A DNA stretch of 64,000 bases from JAEUMG01 sp046349315 (GCA_046349315.1 JAXMCQ010000025.1:1-64000); one strand, 5' to 3'; positions 31,385-40,021 are shown, numbered from the stretch's first letter. Made by a program: numbers and translations. The notes: a model not told the origin generated them from the sequence alone.

Positions 31385-33262
31385 TCAATGCACATGCTCG
31401 CCCGGTGGCGGCCGCAACTGTGGTTCCCCGCCGAGATAGGCAGCCTGAACGAGAAGCACATTGGCAGGCGACAAGGTCTCGTCATCGCTTTTGCCGCGCA
31501 GGCGCACATAGCCGAAGCGGTCGATGAGGAATTCCACGTAGGGCACCGCCGGCCGCGCATCCATCGGGTCCATGTCCCAGAACGTGCGCCGGTAGAGGCT
31601 CCACGCATCGAGGATCGCGGCGGTGTCGGTCTCGACCACCGTCGCATTGGCAGGCAATGGCCCCAGCGCTTCGCCAAGCTTCTCCGAACTCACGATCAGG
31701 ATCTGCGTACTTGCTTTCTCGAAGTCGGGCGCCAGCGTCAGCAATTCCCGCACCCGCGAGATTTGTGCTCTATCGCGGATCAGGACGAGAAGCACGACCG
31801 CGCGCTCGCGCCAGTCATTGAGCGCCATAAGCTCGCCCGCCGCCGATTGATAGTTGAAATCGATGGCCCCGAGCCACGGCAGTCGCGGGATCACCCGCTT
31901 CGGCACATAGCGCCCGGTATAGCCTGAAGAGAGCGCGCGGATGTACGTGATCAATGCCCATTTATCTTCATCCGTAATCGCATTGCCGACCCCCGGCATG
32001 CCGCCCGACGGCATGCCATTGCTGATCCACCAGAACATATCGCCCGCTGTGTGATCCTCCGTATGCGGAGCAGCAAGATCCGCGGGTGCGATGGGGAGCA
32101 CCCCTGCCCCCGGCCCGTCGCCGTGCCCGCTCTCGCCATGGCAGACGACGCAATTCTCGCGAAACACCTGCCGCCCCCGCATGATCACATCGGCGGTGTA
32201 AGGTTCACTCGTTATCGCAAATGTCGTCGGATAGGCCGGAACCGAAACGGAATAGGCGAGCATCGCGATAAGCGCGACGCCGACGGCACAGCAGATCGCT
32301 GCCGTTTGCCGGAACGGTCCACCCTTGGCGAAGAGGATGACGGCGAGGATGAGCGATGCGCCTCCCCCGACGAGCGTGGCGAGAATGTCCTGCATGCCGC
32401 CTTCCTGTTTCCAGGAAATCTCCGGTGCGAAGCGGAAGGCGAAAGGCCAGTCGATCGCATCATGCCGGCCCGGCACGGTCTGCGCGAGATATACGCCGAG
32501 CATCATGACGCCGAGCCCGAACAAAGCTTCGAGGATGAGTACGCGCTTTGCATTGGCTTCTCCGCCAACGCCGCCAAGGAAGCGCTGTCTCAGCCAGCCC
32601 GCCAGCAAGAGCGCTGGTAGAAGCAGCAGGAAAATCTTGGCGAGCAGCAACTGCCCGTAAAACGTTCCGAACAACGCTGCCCAACTCTCAACTTGCAGCA
32701 TTGCCGTGCCGATGCCGGCCGCGATCGCGATCAGCACGAAGCCGAAAGCCCAGGGCGAGAAAGCGGCGAGCGATGATCGCAGCGAGCTATCCTCGCTTCG
32801 CATGAACGCCGGGACGGCAAGCATGAGCACGCCGCCGATCCACATCGCAGCAGCCGCTGCATGCAGAGCGTGAAATGTGAAGGCGACGACGCTCGGAGCT
32901 ACCGTGCTTGCATGCCCGCTCCACGGCGCGCTCAGCAGAGCCAGCCCGGCGAGGGCAAGGCCAACTGCGTGCCAGCGCGGAACCGCAATTACAAGCGCTG
33001 CGATGATTGCAAGCCGGCCGAGGGCAATCTTTCCACCCCATGTCTTGAGGAGGAATGTCGACAGCAGCGATAGCGTCAGACCAGCATCGCCCGCGGCAAG
33101 CTCTGCCTGCAGCACCACCTGCAAAATCGTCGCCGCGAAAACAACAAGCGCGCCGACGATAAGCCATTGCGATTTGGTCTGCCGGGCAAGAATAAGCTTC
33201 GTGCCAATCGCGCCCAGGACGACGAGCGCGACGAGTCGCGCCAGCGCAATCGCCAGCGTCAC
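31385..33262 (-). CDS. CopD-type membrane protein fused to cytochrome c and thioredoxin-like domains
   Basis: The 625-residue protein starts with a CopD-like membrane block (about 1-265, eight or so helices, with FTFHALHAAAAAMWIGGV) and two more helices (290-345). Then comes a cytochrome c domain: haem site CVVCH at 371-375 and a Met-rich SNGMPSGGMPGVGN segment. From about 470 the tail reads like a thioredoxin-like/AhpC-type fold (RERAVVLLVLIRDRAQISRV, VVETDTAAILDAWSLYRRTF) but has no CxxC. It begins by four-base overlap with copC, so the two are coupled. Copper import or copper-dependent electron transfer is the likely theme (family knowledge plus inference). Confidence 0.85.
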   Translation of the reverse strand: MTLAIALARLVALVVLGAIGTKLILARQTKSQWLIVGALVVFAATILQVVLQAELAAGDAGLTLSLLSTFLLKTWGGKIALGRLAIIAALVIAVPRWHAVGLALAGLALLSAPWSGHASTVAPSVVAFTFHALHAAAAAMWIGGVLMLAVPAFMRSEDSSLRSSLAAFSPWAFGFVLIAIAAGIGTAMLQVESWAALFGTFYGQLLLAKIFLLLLPALLLAGWLRQRFLGGVGGEANAKRVLILEALFGLGVMMLGVYLAQTVPGRHDAIDWPFAFRFAPEISWKQEGGMQDILATLVGGGASLILAVILFAKGGPFRQTAAICCAVGVALIAMLAYSVSVPAYPTTFAITSEPYTADVIMRGRQVFRENCVVCHGESGHGDGPGAGVLPIAPADLAAPHTEDHTAGDMFWWISNGMPSGGMPGVGNAITDEDKWALITYIRALSSGYTGRYVPKRVIPRLPWLGAIDFNYQSAAGELMALNDWRERAVVLLVLIRDRAQISRVRELLTLAPDFEKASTQILIVSSEKLGEALGPLPANATVVETDTAAILDAWSLYRRTFWDMDPMDARPAVPYVEFLIDRFGYVRLRGKSDDETLSPANVLLVQAAYLGGEPQLRPPPGEHVH

Positions 33263-33627
33263 TGATCCGCCTTCACCCTGAAGTGGATCTTGCCTTCGAC
33301 CACATGCCCGTCGGCCGAAAGAACATGATAGTCGATGCGATACGTGCCGGCCTTCAAGGACTCGACGGCGAATTTACAGGTCTTCGGCTCGCAAGCATCC
33401 GCCCCTTCGACGCGCAGAAGCTTTGCTTCATCGGTGCCAACCAGTGTGAAGTAGGACAATGCCGCTTCGATCGGCTCGAGAAAATCGAGCCGCGCCTCGC
33501 CAAAGTTCCCGGCGACCGTCGAATTATTCGCCGGAACGGACGATCTGAGCTTTGAATGCGCCAACGCCTCCCCCGCGGTCGCGATTGTCAAAGCTACGCA
33601 AAGGGAGAAGAGCAACTGAAAGCGCAT
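33259..33627 (-). CDS. copC: Periplasmic copper-binding protein CopC
   Basis: The 122-residue protein has a signal peptide cut before H24 (GEALA-HSKLRSSVP), leaving an N-terminal His. H24 with D106 and H108 (LSADGHVVEG) make the family's Cu(II) site. The Met-rich Cu(I) site of Pseudomonas CopC is absent, and instead there are C79 and C84. ATG 33627 is chosen because upstream residues are not a signal peptide. Its stop overlaps the start of the copD fusion (ATGA). Confidence 0.92.
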   Translation of the reverse strand: MRFQLLFSLCVALTIATAGEALAHSKLRSSVPANNSTVAGNFGEARLDFLEPIEAALSYFTLVGTDEAKLLRVEGADACEPKTCKFAVESLKAGTYRIDYHVLSADGHVVEGKIHFRVKADQ

Positions 33628-33762
33628 GAGGGTCTCGCCGCCTGGAGGGGAATGGCGATGGTTAGCATGCAAACCCATAGCCTCGAAAGGCCGCCTCTTG
33701 ATAAGTTCCTGATATGTTCTTAAGGTGTGGCGGCTAGATATCCCATCCCTCAAAGGTGCCCC

Positions 33763-33999
33763 ATGATCCGCCGCCCCTTGCGTCCGACCTTCAGCTATTC
33801 CGCGCGCCACGAATTGTTGCGCGCGCTCGGCGATGCCCGCGAACTTGCGCTGCAATGCGCCCATTCCGAGCATTACGACTCCGAATTGCGCAGGAAATGC
33901 GAGCATCTGCACACCGCCGTCGATGCGCTCGCGACCGAATTGACCGGCGATCCGGCCTATTTTCACCTGAAGGTGGCGCCGTCCAACAATGCGGGCTAG
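33763..33999 (+). CDS. Small hypothetical protein
   Basis: The protein has 78 residues and starts at ATG 33763 after an AAAGGTG ribosome site. It is basic at the N-terminus, then predicted helical with HELLRALGDARELALQCAHS and a Cys/His pair KCEHLH. No signal peptide or membrane segment. It seems to be a short conserved alphaproteobacterial protein; function unknown. The stop overlaps that of the minus-strand neighbour by four bases. Confidence 0.65.
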   Translation: MIRRPLRPTFSYSARHELLRALGDARELALQCAHSEHYDSELRRKCEHLHTAVDALATELTGDPAYFHLKVAPSNNAG

Positions 34000-34226
34000 G
34001 CCGCCGTCCGCCAGGTTCCGCGCAGACCGGAGGCGATGATCCGCTCGATGTCGATCTCGCCTTCCCCGGCGCAATTGACCATGCGCTGGGCGATGGCATT
34101 ACGCATCGTCTCGTTGGGAATGTAGCCGCCATGGTCGATCGCAAATCGTGAACAGGCCAAGTCGAAAGCCGTAGCCAGCGTCTCGATCATCGCCGGTTCC
34201 AGGCTGTGGGGGGAATTATGGAACAT
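33996..34226 (-). CDS. Small hypothetical protein
   Basis: The protein has 76 residues from ATG 34226, chosen because AGGAG lies seven bases upstream. A predicted all-helical, acidic protein (ETLATAFDLACSRFAIDH, then NETMRNAIAQRMVNCAGEGE). The pattern of a short helical domain with a GEGEIDIERI motif occurs in conserved hypothetical proteins of Hyphomicrobiales. Function unknown. Convergent with the 78-residue gene; the 205 bp upstream contain nothing obvious. Confidence 0.68.
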   Translation of the reverse strand: MFHNSPHSLEPAMIETLATAFDLACSRFAIDHGGYIPNETMRNAIAQRMVNCAGEGEIDIERIIASGLRGTWRTAA

Positions 34227-34431
34227 GCGAGGCTCCTGGATTTGAGGATTGTCCAATGCCACCGTCGACCGGATGTCTAGCCGGCCATGGCGGCGAGAAT
34301 GAGTCGCTCAGATGACACTTCTCTCGCAATTCCATGGCGTTCAGAAACTAGCAATGTGCGCTGCGGTAGCGTCGCAGAGGTGAACCAGCTAAGATGCCGC
34401 CACCCCAGACGGCTCCATCGGAAAGATTGCA

Positions 34432-34989
34432 ATGCGTGTCCCCTATATCGGCGTGGTCAACCGCTACTTCATTGCGCTCCTGTTTCTCTTCGGTCTTGTC
34501 CTGCCTCAGGCGCTAGACGCTGCGCAGGCCGCCGCCTGTGGCGGCGAAGGCGTAGTGAAATCGGCTGCCGCTTCCTTCCTCGCCGCCAAGAAGGTCGGGA
34601 CCGCCGAGGCCTTCGCCAATGCGGTCGCCAAGCATGCCGATATCTCGGCATTGGCTCTCGCTGCGCTTGGCCAATACCGCAAGGAACTACCCCCCGACCG
34701 GCAGAGCGAATACATCGCCAAGACCAAGGCCTATATCGGGCGGTTTCTTTTGCGAAATGCCGACCGCATCGCCCAGCCCAATCTTCAGGTCGATAGCTGC
34801 GCCGGCGATCTCGTAAAGACCACGGCCGGTTCGAGCAAACTCGTCTGGCGGGTCAGCGGCGGTCGCATTCGCGATGTTCAGGCGAGCGGCATCTGGCTCG
34901 CAAACCAGATGCGTGCCAAATTCGTCGCAGAGATTCGGCGCGGCGGACACGACAAGATCGAAGCCTTGTTCAACTACCTCGGCAACTAG
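34432..34989 (+). CDS. MlaC/Ttg2D-like phospholipid-binding protein
   Basis: The 185-residue protein has a signal peptide (YFIALLFLFGLVLPQALDAAQA). The mature part reads like the MlaC family: LALAALGQYRKELPPDRQ, IGRFLLRNADRIAQP, KLVWRVSGGRIRDVQASGIW and a C-terminal IRRGGHDKIEALFNYL. MlaC proteins ferry phospholipids between membranes in the periplasm. No MlaA, B, D, E or F gene is adjacent, so this is a solitary copy. A small gene pair (DUF5993, DsbB) follows 38 bp later. Confidence 0.85.
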   Translation: MRVPYIGVVNRYFIALLFLFGLVLPQALDAAQAAACGGEGVVKSAAASFLAAKKVGTAEAFANAVAKHADISALALAALGQYRKELPPDRQSEYIAKTKAYIGRFLLRNADRIAQPNLQVDSCAGDLVKTTAGSSKLVWRVSGGRIRDVQASGIWLANQMRAKFVAEIRRGGHDKIEALFNYLGN

Positions 34990-35027
34990 CGGAGACCTCG
35001 CCGGCCGGTCTCCACAGGGAGGCCGCC

Positions 35028-35183
35028 ATGATGAGCATTCCTTTCTTCCTCTTCGCAGGCGCGCTCGCCGCGATCTTCCGCGGCAAGCGAGGCATCGCGA
35101 TCGGCCTGTGGACTTTGAGCGTCATCGCGGTGCTCGTCCTGTTCCGGCTGCACGCGACCGACCAGCTCAATATCGGCCTGTGA
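35028..35183 (+). CDS. DUF5993-type 51-residue membrane protein
   Basis: The 51-residue protein starts MMSIPFFLFAGALAAIFRGK and has two hydrophobic helices with a short basic turn (RGKRG), ending NIGL. The strong ribosome site GGGAGG precedes ATG 35028. The stop lies 10 bp before the DsbB-like gene. DUF5993 proteins commonly sit beside this DsbB subtype (as I recall); they may assist it. It is short enough to be missed by gene finders. Confidence 0.75.
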   Translation: MMSIPFFLFAGALAAIFRGKRGIAIGLWTLSVIAVLVLFRLHATDQLNIGL

Positions 35184-35193
35184 GAGTGCCGCC

Positions 35194-35736
35194 ATGACGC
35201 CCCTTCTCGCCATCAGGCTCAATGCGCTCGGCCTTCTCGCGGTGAGCGCCGTTCTCATCTTCGCTTTCGCCGATCAGCTCATCTATAGCGACCTTCCCTG
35301 CCCGCTCTGCATCCTGCAGCGGGCGGGGCTCATGGCCGCTGGCTTCGGCCTGGCCCTCAACATGCGCTTCGGCCCGAGGCCCAGTCATTACGGCTTGATG
35401 ATCATCGGCGCGCTGGCGGCCGGCATCATCGCGCGCCGCCAGGTGCTACTCCACATCGTTCCTGGGACAGGTTCCTATGGCGATCCCTTCTTCGGTCTGC
35501 ATTTCTATACCTGGATGGTGATTGTCTCGACGCTCATCATCCTCGGCACCGCCGGGATGCTCCTGTTCGATCGTCAGTTTACGGAGGATTATGAAGAAAA
35601 GCCGCTGGCCGGCTGGCTGCTGGCGAGTTTCGCGCTCTTTGGGTTCCTGGCGCTTGCCAATGGCCTTTCGACCGTCCTCGAATGTGCCGGCGGACTTTGC
35701 CCGGACAACCCAACGGGCTACCTGCTACTGCAGTAG
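35194..35736 (+). CDS. Disulfide bond formation protein B variant
   Basis: The 180-residue protein has about five predicted transmembrane helices. The quinone-proximal pair is C36/C39 in LPCPLCILQRAG after helix 1. In E. coli DsbB the second pair lies in the loop between helices 3 and 4; here that loop (VPGTGSYGDPFFGLHFYT) has no cysteine. Instead C164/C169 (LECAGGLCPDNP) follow a fifth helix, in a place that should be periplasmic. This makes a DsbB-like quinone reductase with a moved second pair. ATG 35194 follows the DUF5993 gene by 10 bp. Confidence 0.88.
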   Translation: MTPLLAIRLNALGLLAVSAVLIFAFADQLIYSDLPCPLCILQRAGLMAAGFGLALNMRFGPRPSHYGLMIIGALAAGIIARRQVLLHIVPGTGSYGDPFFGLHFYTWMVIVSTLIILGTAGMLLFDRQFTEDYEEKPLAGWLLASFALFGFLALANGLSTVLECAGGLCPDNPTGYLLLQ

Positions 35737-35819
35737 GATGGCTGCTTGCAGCGCATCAACGCTTGTTAACGGGAAGTGCGCTTAGGTAACGTCTGTAACC
35801 GTGGGGGAGATGATTACGA

Positions 35820-36092
35820 ATGTCGGCATTGCTGGGTCTTGCGCATCAGCCGCACCGGCGGTCGAGCCGGCGCTATCCGGTGAATGTGGAAGCCAAGATC
35901 GTCAGCGATGCGATCTGGTGCGAGGTCGATTGCACGATCCGCAACCGCAGCGAGCGCGGCTGCAAACTTCACCTCCCCATGGCGGTTTCGCTGCCGCGCC
36001 GCTTCACCTTGTCGATTCCGGCGGAGGGAAGTGCACGACCCGTCCGGCTGATCTGGCGGCGCGGACCTTCGGTCGGCGTTCAGTTCGTGTGA
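35820..36092 (+). CDS. PilZ domain protein
   Basis: The 90-residue single PilZ domain has the c-di-GMP binding motifs: RRSSRRYPV at the N-terminus (an RxxxR-type motif) and NRSERGCKL in place of [D/N]xSxxG. It ends VGVQFV. Binding of cyclic-di-GMP is therefore plausible. It could act as an adaptor for envelope or motility targets. No partner gene is adjacent. ATG 35820 has only a weak ribosome site; the longer frame starting at 35801 in another phase is a shadow. Confidence 0.85.
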   Translation: MSALLGLAHQPHRRSSRRYPVNVEAKIVSDAIWCEVDCTIRNRSERGCKLHLPMAVSLPRRFTLSIPAEGSARPVRLIWRRGPSVGVQFV

Positions 36093-36208
36093 GCGAACAT
36101 TGCCGTCCGGCCCGAGAGCTTCGGGCCGGCAGGATCGCTTCAAAAATGGATCGCCACTTCAGAACGCGCGATCCAAAAATCCGAGGAGCTGCTTTAGGCA
36201 GCCTCCGC

Positions 36209-36412
36209 CTAGAGCATCTTCAGGTTTGCGGCGTTGGATTTGCCGCGCTCGGTCGTTAGGTCGAAGCCGACTTTCTGGCCCTCATTGAGGCCGGAGAGCC
36301 CGGCACGCTCGACCGCACTGATATGCACGAAGACATCCTTGGAACCATCATCCGGTTGGATGAAGCCATAGCCCTTTTGCGGATTAAACCACTTAACTTT
36401 TCCTGTCGGCAC
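36209..36412 (-). CDS. Cold-shock protein (CspA family)
   Basis: The 67-residue cold-shock domain reads MPTGKVKWFNPQKGYGFIQP, with RNP1 (KGYGFI) and RNP2 (VFVHI). It is the typical alphaproteobacterial CspA size. About 200 bp upstream to the terminator of the outer-membrane gene may hold a long leader. Role: RNA chaperone during cold or stationary phase. Confidence 0.95.
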   Translation of the reverse strand: MPTGKVKWFNPQKGYGFIQPDDGSKDVFVHISAVERAGLSGLNEGQKVGFDLTTERGKSNAANLKML

Positions 36413-36563
36413 GTTTCAGATCCCTAGTTGACGAAGCGGCTCCAGTGTGACGGCAAGCCATCCCTACGTCAATGGCAGACGCGAGCCTTCGGCAACCTTG
36501 CGGTGCAAAGGCCTAAGCGAGGTCCTGGCCCATAAAACGACCCCACCGGCTACACTCCCGCAA

Positions 36564-36590
36564 CAAAAAGGGGCGGGAAATCCCGCCCCA
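36564..36590 (-). terminator. Rho-independent terminator of the outer-membrane gene
   Basis: Stem GGGGCGGGA/TCCCGCCCC followed on the minus strand by five T. It lies about 25 bp after the minus-strand porin-like gene. Confidence 0.88.
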
Positions 36591-36616
36591 ATCATGTGGT
36601 ATGTCAACCCTGACGG

Positions 36617-37414
36617 TTACATGCCGCCGAAGCGATACTTGAACACCAGATTGACCTGCTGGATGTCCTGGTCGACTTTACCCTTTACATAATCGTAGTC
36701 GTCACCCTCAACCGTGGCCGAAACCGAATCGAGGTCGGTATAGCGATATTCGATCGAGGTCGATACGCCGTCCCACAGCCATCCTTTGAACTCGATGCCG
36801 CCACCGAAAGTCCAGCCATTCAGAGTATCGTCGCTCTTTCCGGTATAGATGCAATCGCTGGTGCCTTCGAGACAATCAAACTTCAATTTGAGTTCTGCGT
36901 CAGCCCAGCTGTAACCCACCAGGCCGTAGAACAGCGTGTTCTCCGTACCCCAACCCGCACGGCCGCCTAAGGTCCACAGCGTATCCACACCGTAGCTGAA
37001 TTTGTCCTTGCAGCCGTCGTAGCAATCGTAATCGTCCTCGTAATAGTAGCTGTTGGAAACGCCGGTCTGCTGGCCAAAATTCACGTCGCCGAAGACACCG
37101 AGGACGAAGCTCGGAGCAACTTCCCAATCGAAGCCGATCTGGCCGATGCCACGGAATGCCGTATCGCTATCGCCGTCAAAGAGATTTTGAAGGCCATAGG
37201 GAAAGAGGTAAAAGTCCTTGTAGCAATAAAGTTCGCCATCTTCGTAGCAGTACTTGGCGCTTGCGTCGAAATTCGACCAAGCCGCACCAATCCCCGCGCC
37301 GAGATAAAAGGCAGTCCAGGAAGATACCGGCGGCGCTTCGACGACGTCGGCAGCCATGGCCGGCATACTGATCATAACGGTCGCCGCAGTAGCGAATAGG
37401 ACCTTCTTCAACAT
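36617..37414 (-). CDS. Outer-membrane beta-barrel protein
   Basis: The 265-residue protein has a signal peptide (MLKKVLFATAATVMISMPAMA) and a mature part of about 244 residues with alternating aromatic strands and Gly-rich turns. It ends LVFKYRFGGM, with the terminal aromatic pattern of an outer-membrane barrel close to the Omp25/OmpW-type porin family. Two Cys clusters (CYEDGELYCYKD, YDCYDGCKDK) are unusual for barrel loops and may pair. ATG 37414 is preceded by GAGGAGG. Surface exposure is inferred. Confidence 0.88.
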   Translation of the reverse strand: MLKKVLFATAATVMISMPAMAADVVEAPPVSSWTAFYLGAGIGAAWSNFDASAKYCYEDGELYCYKDFYLFPYGLQNLFDGDSDTAFRGIGQIGFDWEVAPSFVLGVFGDVNFGQQTGVSNSYYYEDDYDCYDGCKDKFSYGVDTLWTLGGRAGWGTENTLFYGLVGYSWADAELKLKFDCLEGTSDCIYTGKSDDTLNGWTFGGGIEFKGWLWDGVSTSIEYRYTDLDSVSATVEGDDYDYVKGKVDQDIQQVNLVFKYRFGGM

Positions 37415-37691
37415 GCCGCCCTCCTCGGTAAGAGTCCCGATATTGATACCTTCCAAAACACAAAATTGCCAAGCGAGGGGACGTATCGCGGTTGCCGGAT
37501 GAATGAATAGATTGCGGCTGTTGCAAAAGCGCCACAACCGCAAGTAAGTCAACTTCAAACTGAACTTAGACCTCTTGCACCTGGTCTTGCTGGCCCAAGT
37601 ACTTCACAGCGATCCGCAAGCCCACGTCCTCCAATGAACGACCAAGCTCGTTCGGCAGCTGTCTCGGCAATTCTGCGGTGCAAAGAAAGGC

Positions 37692-38210
37692 CTAAGCGAG
37701 GTCCTTGGCCATGAAAACCACCCGGCTGCGAACTTCCGGGCTGTCGTCGCGGTGCGGCGCCGAGCGCTTGAATCCCAAATCCTCGAAGAGGCTCACCGCT
37801 TCGACTTGGAGATCGGCGGTATCGAGCATCATCCGCTTGAACCCTCGCTCGCGCGCCGTTTCGATGGCCTTCAGGCAGAGGGCCCGGCCGAGGCCCGCCC
37901 GCTGCAGATGCGGCACGACGAAGAGCCGCTTCAACTCGCAGTCCGCCTGATCGACCGGCCTGACGACGACGCAGCCGGCAAGTTCATCCCCAAGCTTCGC
38001 AATGAAGATCGTCCATGATTCATCCGCAGCCCGCCTGGCCAGATTGACGACGTCGTCGCGCACCCGCTCCTGGACTTCGAAAGCCTCGACCGGCCAGCCA
38101 TTGGCGAGCCGCTGCCGGTTCCATTTCAAGAAACCGAACAGCATCTCTCCCGCCTCGGCCCGCTCCTCCTCGGAGCGCACCTCGCTTATGCGCAAAAACT
38201 GGCTGTCCAC
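37692..38210 (-). CDS. GNAT family N-acetyltransferase
   Basis: The 172-residue acetyltransferase has the acetyl-CoA binding motif A: LFVVPHLQRAGLGRALC (Q/RxxGxG/A) near 100-115, and motif B LMLDTADLQVEAV. The substrate is unknown. Start ATG 38210. Its neighbours are the outer-membrane gene and a small membrane protein gene on the other strand. The region around it seems to be of lower conservation than the housekeeping blocks. Confidence 0.9.
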   Translation of the reverse strand: MDSQFLRISEVRSEEERAEAGEMLFGFLKWNRQRLANGWPVEAFEVQERVRDDVVNLARRAADESWTIFIAKLGDELAGCVVVRPVDQADCELKRLFVVPHLQRAGLGRALCLKAIETARERGFKRMMLDTADLQVEAVSLFEDLGFKRSAPHRDDSPEVRSRVVFMAKDLA

Positions 38211-38488
38211 GCGTCGCCTATGTCACTCAAGCTGCCCGCCCAACGGCGAAGCTCTATCCATAGAGAGACAATGCGCAGGCATCGCAAGCGTTCGCTTCAA
38301 ATGGTGAAGAATTCGATGATTGCCTGGAATTTTGAGCGACGGCGTCTCGAAGTTGTGGTCCACCGCGGATGAGGCCGGTTCATGTATTTCCGGAAGATTG
38401 CCAACTCGTCTAAAATTCCGGGTCCCACGTAAACCCGCGAAACAAGCTCACCGCGTTAGAGTATTGCATTCCTAACAGGACGGCGAAC

Positions 38489-38668
38489 ATGAGCTGGTTT
38501 CTTGATCTGGGCCTTGGTTATGCTGGCGTGGCCGCTATGCTCACCCTCTTCATTTATGCCCTCTTCACTCCAGCATCGCCTCGGCAGGAGGGTATGGCGT
38601 CAGGCGAAATGGAAAGAACGGCAGCGCGCAGGTTAGCGGTCGGGGCCCGCGACAGGGCTTGCCGCTAA
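38489..38668 (+). CDS. Small membrane protein, 59 residues
   Basis: ATG 38489 follows an AGGA site. The first 28 residues (MSWFLDLGLGYAGVAAMLTL and on) form one hydrophobic helix, followed by a charged tail rich in Arg. The layout suggests a single-pass inner-membrane micro-protein. No family is recognised. It is too short for most gene finders; start and codon use support it only moderately. Confidence 0.5.
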   Translation: MSWFLDLGLGYAGVAAMLTLFIYALFTPASPRQEGMASGEMERTAARRLAVGARDRACR

Positions 38669-38750
38669 GGCCCGCCGGCCGTCTTGCCCTTTTCAATCGT
38701 TGGTGCTCGTCTTGGAGATCGAACCCCGCTTAGATTTTTGGAGCAAGGCC

Positions 38751-39230
38751 ATGAAATTCGATTCCCCAAGCGTGGCGTTGAAAGTGACGATCGCCGCACT
38801 TGGTTTCAGTCTGATGAGCCCAATTGCAAGCGCCGAAGGTGAGTCCTCGCCGTTCCATTACGTACGGCTGTATTGCACTCCGGACAATGAATCGCATTTC
38901 GCCGACGTGACGGTCGGACTCACCAAGGAGAATTTCGCGCCGCCCGCGCCCCCAATCGCAATCGGCAACAATCAGCAGGCGTCGCGCACATTCGTTGGAG
39001 GCTTCGAGGCCAATTGGGGCGCTTCCGATTTAAAGAACCATCTCAACCATCCAACACCCGCGGTTCAGCTGTTCACCGTGCTGAGCGGCGTCTTCTCGGT
39101 TACCGTAACTGATGGCGAGACACGGGTGTTGCATCCCGGCGCCGTTGTTCATCTGGAAGACGTGTCCCCTTGCAAGGGACACATTACCGTCGTGGGCGAC
39201 GAACCCGGCTATCTCATGTTCGCGCGCTGA
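38751..39230 (+). CDS. Secreted cupin-like protein
   Basis: The 159-residue protein begins with a signal peptide (VTIAALGFSLMSPIASA, cleavage near residue 27). The mature part contains a small cupin fold: FTVLSGVFSVTVTDGETRVL then HPGAVVHLEDVSPCKGH. The His/Glu positions suggest a metal site. ATG 38751 follows GGAGCAAGG. Proteins of this kind are exported but uncharacterised. It differs from the cytoplasmic cupin at 3924-4469. Confidence 0.75.
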   Translation: MKFDSPSVALKVTIAALGFSLMSPIASAEGESSPFHYVRLYCTPDNESHFADVTVGLTKENFAPPAPPIAIGNNQQASRTFVGGFEANWGASDLKNHLNHPTPAVQLFTVLSGVFSVTVTDGETRVLHPGAVVHLEDVSPCKGHITVVGDEPGYLMFAR

Positions 39231-39267
39231 CGGCGGCGCGCTCCTCGGCTAAAGATCGGAATATTCG

Positions 39268-39588
39268 TCAGTCGTCGTTGTCATCGACATCCAGTGCGTC
39301 TTCCATGGCTGCGAGTTGATCCTCGCGTTTCATGATTTCAGCATCCATCTGACAGTATTCCGCAAAAAGGCGCTCCATCGGCGTGGCGTGCGCCGGCTCT
39401 TCAGTCTTCACCCGCCATGTTTCGAGTTGGTCCTGAGCTTCTCTGGCGATTTCGCGGCGCTGCTCATCGCTGACTGATTCACCCTGCCCGCGCTGCTCGC
39501 ACAGCAGCGTACAAATCTCGGCGAATTTTGCATCACGCCTCGCCACAAAGGCCTCGAGCTCGCTTCTCAGGATTTCAGGTGAAGTCAA
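39268..39588 (-). CDS. Hypothetical acidic protein
   Basis: A 106-residue charged, helical protein without export signals. It could start at TTG 39588, which has GAGGGGG eight bases upstream, or at GTG 39612. The TTG fits a ribosome site better. The sequence has a coiled-coil-like centre (REIAREAQDQLETWRVKTEE) and an Asp-rich end (DVDDNDD). No family recognised. It belongs to a run of small unrecognised genes beside the tRNA. Confidence 0.6.
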   Translation of the reverse strand: MTSPEILRSELEAFVARRDAKFAEICTLLCEQRGQGESVSDEQRREIAREAQDQLETWRVKTEEPAHATPMERLFAEYCQMDAEIMKREDQLAAMEDALDVDDNDD

Positions 39589-39655
39589 CGCGGTTCCCCC
39601 TCGGCAGGTCACACCTTCAGCAGTAACTGCACTTCTCAGAATACGCTTTCACAAC

Positions 39656-40021
39656 CTACCATAGGAGCTTTGCGCACAGAGACAAAACTACAACGCAAAA
39701 CGCATACAAAACGACCTGCCCGGAAGCGCCCTTGAATTTCATGCCGAGCGCCTCGAACTCCATCGGACCCTCAGACTGCCGCAGGAAAGTCACGATGCCA
39801 AAACTGATCACGCAAATACCGATGAATCCTATCGTACCAATCAGATGATTTCTTATTTCGTCTTGCCAAAATGCAAATCCAGTATGAGCCAACAATAGAA
39901 TGCAGACGACACTGGCCATGATTGCCACTATTACGCTGATGACCAATGCAATCGTTCGCAGCACACGGCCATACTGCGTGTCCCAATCAGGTGGCAACTC
40001 ACGCTTTTCCACTTTGCTCAC
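39656..40021 (-). CDS. Hypothetical membrane protein
   Basis: A 121-residue protein with three predicted transmembrane helices (about 23-47, 62-83 and 101-119). The start appears to be GTG 40021; a later GTG at 40012 with a G-rich site upstream is an alternative. The N-terminus is charged (MSKVEKRELPPDW). No family recognised. AT-richer than typical genes of the window. Confidence 0.6.
   Translation of the reverse strand: MSKVEKRELPPDWDTQYGRVLRTIALVISVIVAIMASVVCILLLAHTGFAFWQDEIRNHLIGTIGFIGICVISFGIVTFLRQSEGPMEFEALGMKFKGASGQVVLYAFCVVVLSLCAKLLW

Noticed and set aside
38211..38488. 278-bp gap as a possible RNA gene
   Set aside because: No repeated stems, terminator or promoter-like sequence could be found; nothing to support a feature.
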